Positions 1 to 4,719 of a DNA stretch of 6,895 nt are shown here, piece by piece. The translations under genes and the position numbers were made by a program. The notes beneath the pieces were generated by a model, which worked only from the letters and a program-made list of their open reading frames with translations, did not search any database and was not told where the DNA came from. Position 1 is the stretch's first letter; every line of letters starts with the position of its first letter. The stretch comes from an uncultured Clostridia bacterium (GTDB taxonomy: Bacteria > Bacillota > Clostridia > TANB77 > CAG-508): NCBI GenBank assembly GCA_947599995.1, contig CANQFW010000069.1:1-6895 (forward strand), given 5' to 3'.

Positions 1-656
1 ATGGAGCAAATTCAATATACTTAAAAGCAGATTATAGTGACTCATCTTATGCTGTAAATTCTGGATCATACGATAAGGAAGAAAACAAGGTAAGGATAAT
101 GAATAAAGATTGGGCAAAAGAAAGAGGAAGTGTAGAAATAGAAAACGACTGGAATAGTAATGAAATAGCAGCAGCATACTTATGCTCACCAGTAAATGAG
201 AAAAATATAAATGAAGAAGCAACAAAATTATTGCCATGGAGTTCATATTACGATTCAAAGGCAGCAAGGTATGTAATAGGTGGACCAAGTGTAGAGATGT
301 ATATAAAGTCATATAACGAAGCTTTTAAGAATGTGCAGGGAGCTCATACGCTAGGTGAAGAATACAGTGCAACAGATTACCCTGGATATAAATATAAATT
401 AGATAATGTGGAGCCAAGTTCTTGTGCTACTATAGCAGATAGTCTAAATTACACAGAATATAATAGCATGTATTGTGGAAAAAATAAATTGCAAGGTGGT
501 ACCTGGTGGCTTGCTTCTCCTTCTTCTTATGTCGCTCATTATGTTTGCTATATTGGTGAATCAGAAAATTTGAGTGCAATGCATTATAGCATAAGCCAGC
601 AAATATCGCCTATAATTTGTCTAAGATCTAGTTTCATACCTGAAGTAGAAGAATAA
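1..656 (+). CDS. C-terminal part of a surface/pilin-like protein with a DUF6273-type (C-type-lectin-like) domain; 5' end outside window
   Basis: The frame is open from base 3 to the TAA at 654-656, giving 217 visible residues. The first in-frame ATG (99) lacks a Shine-Dalgarno and lies inside continuous coding sequence, so the true start is upstream of the window. Visible landmarks are an IAAAYLCSPV segment, a YVIGGPSVEMY segment, WWLASPS (the WW codons at 504-509) and a terminal ISPIICLRSSF. From memory, this order (IAAA..L, VGGP..E, WWLASPS, then RPLVCLKS-like) is typical of clostridial prepilin-like or exported proteins carrying a DUF6273-type domain. No membrane segment or sorting motif is visible in this C-terminal part. 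The domain is probably extracellular; its ligand is unknown. Codons 501-557 are unlike the rest of the gene: all except the two TGG end in T or C. No U-tract terminator follows. Family assignment is moderate; the coding status is firm. Confidence 0.75.
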   Translation, partial: GANSIYLKADYSDSSYAVNSGSYDKEENKVRIMNKDWAKERGSVEIENDWNSNEIAAAYLCSPVNEKNINEEATKLLPWSSYYDSKAARYVIGGPSVEMYIKSYNEAFKNVQGAHTLGEEYSATDYPGYKYKLDNVEPSSCATIADSLNYTEYNSMYCGKNKLQGGTWWLASPSSYVAHYVCYIGESENLSAMHYSISQQISPIICLRSSFIPEVEE

Positions 657-701
657 AAAAGCATAAAGATATAAAAGTGGTAATAAACTTAAAAATAATA
701 T

Positions 702-744
702 TTGCTATTAGGCCTTGTGTCTTATGACGCAGGGTCTAAAGCAA
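702..744 (+). other. Stem-loop between surface-protein gene and ssrA
   Basis: Bases 709-721 pair with 726-738 around a TTAT tetraloop: 13 contiguous pairs, three of them G-U. An outer TTGC (702-705) can pair with GCAA (741-744). The G-U pairs favour an RNA rather than a DNA structure. There is no T-run after the 3' arm, so it is not a classical terminator; it may stabilise or delimit the mRNA 3' end of the preceding gene. CTATTAGG (705-712) is also exactly complementary to CCTAATAG (783-790), which would disrupt this hairpin. The function is unknown. The rest of 657-839 shows no convincing gene. A TATAAG at 818-823 could be the ssrA -10 box, but no good -35 accompanies it. Confidence 0.5.
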
Positions 745-839
745 TAGTAATAATATAACAAAAGTAAGTTAAGCATTTTAAACCTAATAGGCCAAAACTT
801 AAAATTAAATACAAAAGTATAAGTAAAAAATCTGTATAT

Positions 840-1193
840 GGGGGTGTAATGGTTTCGACATTACACTAGAAGTGTAAATAGCGAGTAGTGGATGGTCGCT
901 TCGGCCACTATAAAAAAGCGAAAATAAATATAAACGCTGATAAAGAAGAATTAGCATTAGCTGCCTAAGTGCAGCTACGCCTTAATAGTTGACCTACGCT
1001 TCTATAAAAGGTGTCATAAATAGTAGGAAACGAAGCTACTTTTTGCTTTGAAAGTAGTGGGTAATTAAAAGCTATATTTTAATTAAGCATGTTTATTTGC
1101 GTAATTAAAATGAAAACAAAGAATAAACTGCACTCGGAGAAGTTTGCATGGAAGGTGTAGTGGACAGGGGTTCAACTCCCCTCACCTCCACCA
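840..1193 (+). ncRNA. ssrA: Transfer-messenger RNA (tmRNA)
   Basis: This RNA rescues stalled ribosomes: it is charged with alanine, enters the A site with SmpB, and supplies a short reading frame that tags the nascent protein for proteolysis. The 5' end GGGGGTG (840-846) pairs with CACCTCC (1183-1189), forming the seven-pair acceptor stem. A1190 is the discriminator base and CCA (1191-1193) is encoded. The GGTTTCGAC block near the 5' end and the T-arm (AGGGG, loop TTCAACT, CCCCT) are diagnostic of one-piece tmRNA. A tag frame ends with TAA at 966-968 inside a hairpin (TAGCTGC 958-964 with GCAGCTA 971-977), as in other tmRNAs. The length of 354 nt is normal. A terminator follows six bases after the CCA. 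The promoter is unclear; TATAAG at 818-823 is the best -10 candidate. Confidence 0.97.
936..968 (+). other. tmRNA proteolysis-tag reading frame (ADKEELALAA)
   Basis: Read from GCT at 936, the frame encodes ADKEELALAA and then TAA (966-968). Ten codons starting with Ala and ending in LAA match the usual tag length and its protease-recognised end. The resume codon is inferred from length and from the common GCN start; beginning one codon earlier (AAC, 933) would add Asn. The central KEEL is unlike the Asp/Asn plus aromatic centre (such as DNFALAA) I remember from many clostridial tags. Confidence 0.8.
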
Positions 1194-1198
1194 GTCTG

Positions 1199-1241
1199 GA
1201 TGTTTTTATGGAATTTAATGTTCTATAAAAACATCTTTTTT
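1199..1241 (+). terminator. Rho-independent terminator of ssrA
   Basis: Bases 1199-1211 (GATGTTTTTATGG) pair with 1223-1235 (CTATAAAAACATC) over 13 bp with one G-U pair, leaving an 11-nt loop. Six T residues follow directly (1236-1241). The position six bases after the tmRNA CCA end fits termination of the tmRNA precursor. Confidence 0.9.
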
Positions 1242-1278
1242 ATATTATAGGAAAGTTCTCTGAACTTCCTATAATATA
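1241..1278. repeat. Long inverted repeat directly after the ssrA terminator
   Basis: The arms 1241-1258 (TATATTATAGGAAAGTTC) and 1262-1278 (GAACTTCCTATAATATA) are complementary over 17 pairs with a single bulged A, around a TCT loop. The U-tract of the ssrA terminator runs into the left arm. The arms contain TATAAT on each strand (1270-1275 on the plus strand), so the element might carry -10 boxes, but no good -35 is present. Part of it resembles a second palindrome at 6801-6840. Origin and function are unknown. Confidence 0.6.
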
Positions 1279-1290
1279 AAGCATTCCACA

Positions 1291-1384
1291 GAAAAATTGT
1301 TATACAATTTTTCGCGGACGAACAAAGACGCGGACTTTAAAATGTCATAAATAGCGAAAATGTTAATAATGTCCGCTTTTGTTC
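1291..1384 (+). other. Two adjacent stem-loops, second terminator-like; possible small RNA
   Basis: The first hairpin is perfect: GAAAAATTGT (1291-1300) with ACAATTTTTC (1304-1313), loop TAT. The second is larger: GAACAAA (1320-1326) with TTTGTTC (1378-1384), then an asymmetric internal loop, then GCGGAC (1330-1335) with GTCCGC (1371-1376), with a 35-nt loop. TTTTAT follows, so it may act as a terminator. The heptamer CGCGGAC occurs twice (1313-1319 and 1329-1335), so the 3' GTCCGC has two possible partners. TTTTCGC (1309-1315) can also pair with GCGAAAA (1354-1360). No open reading frame of note lies here. Whether the region is transcribed by itself is unknown. Confidence 0.4.
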
Positions 1385-1425
1385 TTTTATACTGATAATT
1401 TTGATACGTATATTTTTTGCAGAAC

Positions 1426-1486
1426 TTTAAGTTTAAAAATAAATTCCAATTTTAAAACAAATCTGGAATTTACTCTTAAACTTAAA
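1426..1486. repeat. Inverted repeat upstream of the operon promoter
   Basis: TTTAAGTTTAA (1426-1436) is the exact complement of TTAAACTTAAA (1476-1486). Inside it TAAATTCCA (1440-1448) is the exact complement of TGGAATTTA (1464-1472). The two helices are separated by a symmetric three-by-three mismatch, and the loop is 15 nt. A run of nine T residues (1497-1505) follows ten bases after the right arm, too far for a textbook terminator. It lies 28 bases upstream of the -35 box, so it could be a terminator shielding the operon, a regulatory DNA site, or a repeat remnant. Confidence 0.55.
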
Positions 1487-1513
1487 TATTAAGCAATTTT
1501 TTTTTATATATTA

Positions 1514-1542
1514 TTGAAAAATGCAGTCATTTAGTATATAAT
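1514..1542 (+). promoter_or_regulatory. Sigma-A-type promoter of the femX-alr-DUF1189-ftsH operon
   Basis: TTGAAA (1514-1519) and TATAAT (1537-1542) are separated by the optimal 17 bases, an almost perfect vegetative promoter. Transcription would start near 1549-1550, giving a leader of about 117 nt before the first large gene. No comparable promoter was noticed at the gene junctions downstream, so this one probably drives all four genes. Confidence 0.8.
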
Positions 1543-1617
1543 ACAAAGTGCCAAAAAATATAGCAAATTTTTTATAAAAAAATAATAAAACAGAAAAATA
1601 AGATAAGAATAAAAGGT

Positions 1618-1666
1618 AAGGAGGAAGTTATGTTAGTATTTTTATAACTAACATATACTAAAAAAT
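1618..1666 (+). promoter_or_regulatory. Leader mini-ORF (MLVFL) with perfect ribosome-binding site and hairpin upstream of femX
   Basis: AAGGAGG (1618-1624) sits five bases before an ATG at 1630 that opens a frame of only five codons, MLVFL, ending with TAA at 1645-1647. The large gene begins 19 bases later (1667) with no Shine-Dalgarno of its own. TATGTTAGT (1629-1637) is exactly complementary to ACTAACATA (1647-1655), so the mini-ORF start codon lies in a 9-bp hairpin. Two readings fit. Ribosomes may translate the mini-ORF and reinitiate at 1667. Alternatively, the folded hairpin may bring AAGGAGG to about 15 nt from the 1667 start. Either would make femX translation depend on this leader. 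Confidence 0.55.
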
Positions 1667-2743
1667 ATGAGAATATTAACAAATAAATCAGACGAAGAAG
1701 AATTTACAAAATTTTTAGAAACAAATGAGAGATGTAATTTTCAGCAATCTTTAGAATGGTCGAAAGTAAAAACAAGCTGGAAAACAGAAGTCATACTTGC
1801 AGAAGATAAAGACAAGAAAATAATAGGTTCACTTACTGTATGGGTTAGAAAAATACCAATTTTTGGAAACATAATGTATTCACCAAGAGGACCGATTTGT
1901 GATATTCACAATAAAGAAGTTCTAAGTCAGCTAACTGAAGGGGCAAAAGAACTTGCAAAAAAATATAAAGCAATAGTTTTAAGAATTGAGCCAGATATAA
2001 AAAGTAATGATAAAGAGTTTAAAGATTTAATGTTAGAACTCGGCTATAAAATAAAAGACGATGCTAAAAATTTTAGAGAAGAAATACAACCAAGATATGT
2101 GTTTAGGTTAGATGTAAAGGGAAAGACAGAAGATGAAATATTTAAAAACTTTCACTCAAAAACAAGATATAATGTACGTTTAGCAACAAAAAAAGGTGTA
2201 ACGGTTAAAGATGGTACGAAGGAAGATTTAAAAGATTTTCATAAAATAATGGTAACAACAGGAAAAAGAGATGGTTTTATAATAAGACCACTTGAATATT
2301 TTGAAAAAATGTATGATGAGCTTGGACCAGAACATATGAAAATTTTAATGGCATACTATGAGGGAAAACCAATATCAGGTGTTATACCAATTATGTATGG
2401 AAATAAAACATGGTATTTATATGGAGCAAGTAGTAATGAACATAGAAATTTAATGCCAAACTATTTGCTTCAATGGGAAATGATTAAGCTTGCACTACAA
2501 AATAAAAGTGATATATATGACCTAAGAGGAGTACCTGGAATAGCAGATGATAGCAATGGTTTATACAGATTTAAAAAAGGATTTGGCGCAGAATATACGG
2601 AGTTTTTGGGTGAGGCATATATTGCATTTAAACCACTAACATATAAATTGTACAAGTTTTCAGAGAAAACTTTTAGAGAATTAAGAGCTTTAAAACTAAA
2701 ATTTAAAAATCCCTGTCCCCACCCACAAAAAAGGAAGGTGTAA
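1667..2743 (+). CDS. FemX/FemAB-type peptidoglycan aminoacyltransferase
   Basis: The 358-residue protein belongs to the FemABX family, cytoplasmic enzymes at the membrane face that move an amino acid from aminoacyl-tRNA onto the stem peptide of a peptidoglycan precursor to build the interpeptide bridge. Family signatures seen are FQQSLEWSKVK (25-35), FHSKTRYNVRLA (162-173), a YGASSNEHRNLMPNYLLQWE stretch, and YDLRGVPG (284-291). The fold should be two GNAT-like domains. No long coiled-coil arm as in staphylococcal FemA/B is evident, so it is closer in size to FemX of Weissella. The amino acid transferred cannot be told from sequence. The start at 1667 is the only ATG giving the conserved N-terminus (an in-frame stop lies at 1649-1651), yet it lacks a Shine-Dalgarno. 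The C-terminal NPCPHP tail (348-353) is coded by an odd C-rich stretch. The stop is three bases from the next gene, implying coupling. Confidence 0.9.
   Translation: MRILTNKSDEEEFTKFLETNERCNFQQSLEWSKVKTSWKTEVILAEDKDKKIIGSLTVWVRKIPIFGNIMYSPRGPICDIHNKEVLSQLTEGAKELAKKYKAIVLRIEPDIKSNDKEFKDLMLELGYKIKDDAKNFREEIQPRYVFRLDVKGKTEDEIFKNFHSKTRYNVRLATKKGVTVKDGTKEDLKDFHKIMVTTGKRDGFIIRPLEYFEKMYDELGPEHMKILMAYYEGKPISGVIPIMYGNKTWYLYGASSNEHRNLMPNYLLQWEMIKLALQNKSDIYDLRGVPGIADDSNGLYRFKKGFGAEYTEFLGEAYIAFKPLTYKLYKFSEKTFRELRALKLKFKNPCPHPQKRKV
2710..2726. repeat. C-rich REP-like half element inside the 3' end of the femX-type gene
   Basis: TCCCTGTCCCCACCCAC is strikingly C-rich in an A-rich gene. Its complement contains GTGGGGACAGGG, which resembles from memory the short palindromic repeats associated with REP-type (Y1 tyrosine) transposases. 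No inverted partner is present in the window, so at most this is half an element. It encodes the unusual PCPHP tail and abuts the ribosome-binding site of the next gene. Confidence 0.25.
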
Positions 2744-2746
2744 AAT

Positions 2747-3868
2747 TTGAAATCATTAATAGTAGAAAAAGACCTACTAAAACATAATATAAGGCAAATA
2801 AAAAAAATTGCAGAAGAAACAGGAAGGTGTGCAGATAATAAGCCACTAAAAATAATTGCTGTAGTAAAGGGAAACGGCTATGGATTGGGTTTGATAGAGT
2901 ATTCCAAATTCTTAATAGAAAATGGAATAAATATTCTTGCGGTGTCAACTACTGAGGAAGCCATAGAATTAAGAAAAGCGGGTATACAAAAAAATATTTT
3001 AATGCTTTCCGCAACAAATATAAAAAGAGAAATAGAGCTTTTAATAGAAAATGATATAACACTTACAATTGATTCAAAAGAACAAATTCAATTAATTGAA
3101 GAAGAGGCAGAAAGACAGAATAAGAATGTAAAGGCACATATAAAAATAGATACTGGTTTTGGTAGATATGGATTTTTATATTCAAATAAAGAAGAAATTG
3201 TAGATGCTTTGAAAGATTTAAAAAATATAAAAATTGAAGGAACTTTTTCACATTTTTCTATAGCTTTTTATGAAAAAAACAAATTTACAGAAGAGCAATT
3301 TACTAGATTTATAGATGTTGTAGAATTTCTAAAAGAAAACAAAATAGAGACAGGAATACTTCACATATGTAATTCTTCAGGTTTCCTAAGATATAAATCG
3401 ATGAGACTTTCAGCTGCTAGAATTGGTTCAGCGTTTTTAGGAAGAATAGCTATTCCAAATATTTATGGGTTAAAAAAAGTAGCATATTTAAAATCTAATG
3501 TTGCAGAAATAAAAAAGATTCCTAAAGGGTATAATATTGGATATTCAAATAGTTATACTACAAAAAAAGATATGATAGTAGCACAAGTACCATGTGGCTA
3601 TGCAGATGGTTTTAATGTAAAAGTTGATAAAGATATGTTTAGACCCATTGATAAATTAAGATATATTGTAAGAGATACAAAAAATTTCTTCAAGAATGAA
3701 GGCATTTATGTAGAAATTAATGGTGAAAAATGTAAAGTTCTAGGGAGACTTGGAATGTATCATGTAACTGTTGATATTACAGGGAAAAATGTAAAAATAA
3801 ATGATGAGGTGAAATTAGAAGTGAATCCTATGTATGTAGATAGTAAAATAAGAAGGGAGTATAGATAA
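2747..3868 (+). CDS. alr: Alanine-racemase-family PLP enzyme (fold type III)
   Basis: Alanine racemase interconverts L- and D-alanine using pyridoxal phosphate, supplying D-Ala for peptidoglycan. At 373 aa the protein has the usual length: N-terminal TIM barrel, then a C-terminal beta domain. By motif, K41 (AVVKGNGYG) is the PLP lysine, R140 lies in IDTGFGRYG, H169 in FSHF, S210 in HICNSS, R225 in the RIG motif that contacts the pyridine nitrogen, and Y285 (PCGYADG) is the second catalytic base. The usual Cys-Met-Asp triplet is Gly-Met-Tyr here (336-338, in LGRLGMYHVTVD), so the substrate may be broader or different (for example Ser or another amino acid). The start is TTG at 2747, eight bases after AAGGAAGG in the end of the preceding gene; the next Met would remove K41. 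The stop abuts the next ATG. Racemase family is sure; substrate is not. Confidence 0.88.
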   Translation: MKSLIVEKDLLKHNIRQIKKIAEETGRCADNKPLKIIAVVKGNGYGLGLIEYSKFLIENGINILAVSTTEEAIELRKAGIQKNILMLSATNIKREIELLIENDITLTIDSKEQIQLIEEEAERQNKNVKAHIKIDTGFGRYGFLYSNKEEIVDALKDLKNIKIEGTFSHFSIAFYEKNKFTEEQFTRFIDVVEFLKENKIETGILHICNSSGFLRYKSMRLSAARIGSAFLGRIAIPNIYGLKKVAYLKSNVAEIKKIPKGYNIGYSNSYTTKKDMIVAQVPCGYADGFNVKVDKDMFRPIDKLRYIVRDTKNFFKNEGIYVEINGEKCKVLGRLGMYHVTVDITGKNVKINDEVKLEVNPMYVDSKIRREYR

Positions 3869-4696
3869 ATGAACTCTCAAGATTTACAAAATAATAAAAA
3901 ATATACTAAAGATTATAATTTTTTTAAAAAAGTTTGGTATTCTATAACTAAGTTCGAAAATTATCCAGAAATGTCTGCTTTAGGAGTGCCAAAAGCAATT
4001 TTATATTTAGCTGAATTAATGATAATATTTAGTATTGCTCTTACAATAATATTATTTATTTATATAAACAATACTTTTGGAGATGATACTGATGATTTAA
4101 GCTATTTTGAAAAATTTCAAAGTGCTCTAAATGTTAGTCTAGATGACACTCAAAAACAGGAATTAGAACACACATTTAGTATGTATGATATAAAAACGCT
4201 AAACGTTATATTTGTAATTGCTTCTTTTATTAGCATATTTATATCTTATTTCATAGTAACATTGGTAGATATACTAATGCTTTCATTATTTGGATTGTTA
4301 ACATGCTTTATTACAAAAATTAAGATGAAATACAGGGCTATTTTTAATATGTCAACATATGCAATAACAATATCTATTATATTAAGACTTGTATATGAAG
4401 GTTTATTATTGCTTGCAAATTTCAAAATAAAATATTTTGATGTAATGTATACATCAATTGCATATATATGTTTAGCTGCAGCAATATTTATGATAAGAAC
4501 AGATTTAATAAAGCAACAAATAGAACTTATGAAAGTTATAGAAGAAAAAAAGAAAAGGGCATATGAAGAAGAAAAAGAGAAGAAAAATGAAGAAGATAAG
4601 CAAGAAAAGCAAGAAAAGAAAGAAAAAGAAAATAAGGACGAAAATGAGCAAAAAGAAGATGTAGGAAATGGAGAAGAGCAAGGTTCAAATGCTTAA
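3869..4696 (+). CDS. DUF1189-like multi-pass membrane protein with Lys/Glu-rich C-terminal tail
   Basis: The 275-residue integral membrane protein has no known biochemical role. The N-terminal FFKKVWYSITKFENYPEM is like the opening of DUF1189 proteins as I remember them. Hydrophobic segments lie at about 43-66, 111-148 (long enough for one or two passes), 161-184 and 190-209. An acidic loop (about 70-108) follows the first segment and is probably outside the cell. The positive KIKMKYR (150-156) suggests a cytoplasmic loop. From about 222 to 275 the chain is almost purely Lys, Glu, Asp, Gln and Asn, probably disordered or helical and, by the positive-inside rule, cytoplasmic. The ATG directly abuts the stop of the racemase gene, with AAGGGAG (3853-3859) nine bases upstream, and ftsH follows closely. 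That context suggests an envelope role or FtsH partner/substrate, which is inference. Confidence 0.78.
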   Translation: MNSQDLQNNKKYTKDYNFFKKVWYSITKFENYPEMSALGVPKAILYLAELMIIFSIALTIILFIYINNTFGDDTDDLSYFEKFQSALNVSLDDTQKQELEHTFSMYDIKTLNVIFVIASFISIFISYFIVTLVDILMLSLFGLLTCFITKIKMKYRAIFNMSTYAITISIILRLVYEGLLLLANFKIKYFDVMYTSIAYICLAAAIFMIRTDLIKQQIELMKVIEEKKKRAYEEEKEKKNEEDKQEKQEKKEKENKDENEQKEDVGNGEEQGSNA

Positions 4697-4719
4697 AATA
4701 TATGAAAGGAAGAAGTAGA

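Noticed and set aside
99..656. ATG at 99 as the start of a complete small gene
   Set aside because: The same frame is open without stops back to base 3 and codes for similar-looking protein; no Shine-Dalgarno precedes 99. The gene is better read as truncated by the window edge.
657..839. Riboswitch or T-box leader before ssrA
   Set aside because: No T-box sequence, no known aptamer core and no downstream metabolic gene; only a stem-loop and one alternative pairing can be supported.
1183..1260. Mobile element integrated at the 3' end of ssrA, a common attachment site
   Set aside because: The tmRNA end is intact, its own terminator follows directly, no duplicate of the 3' end is found further on, and no integrase gene is present.
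1012..1354. Twelve-base direct repeat TGTCATAAATAG in ssrA (1012-1023) and downstream (1343-1354)
   Set aside because: In A+T-rich sequence of this length several 12-base matches are expected by chance, and the flanks do not match.
2470..2948. Minus-strand open frames opposite the femX-type and racemase genes, and similar ones opposite the other genes
   Set aside because: They mirror well-conserved plus-strand genes, have skewed Leu/Phe/Ser composition typical of antisense frames in A-rich genes, and lack ribosome-binding sites.
4702..4719. ATG at 4702 as the start of ftsH
   Set aside because: There is no ribosome-binding site before it, and AAGGA at 4706-4710 is well spaced for ATG 4720. 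The extra six residues would add nothing recognisable.
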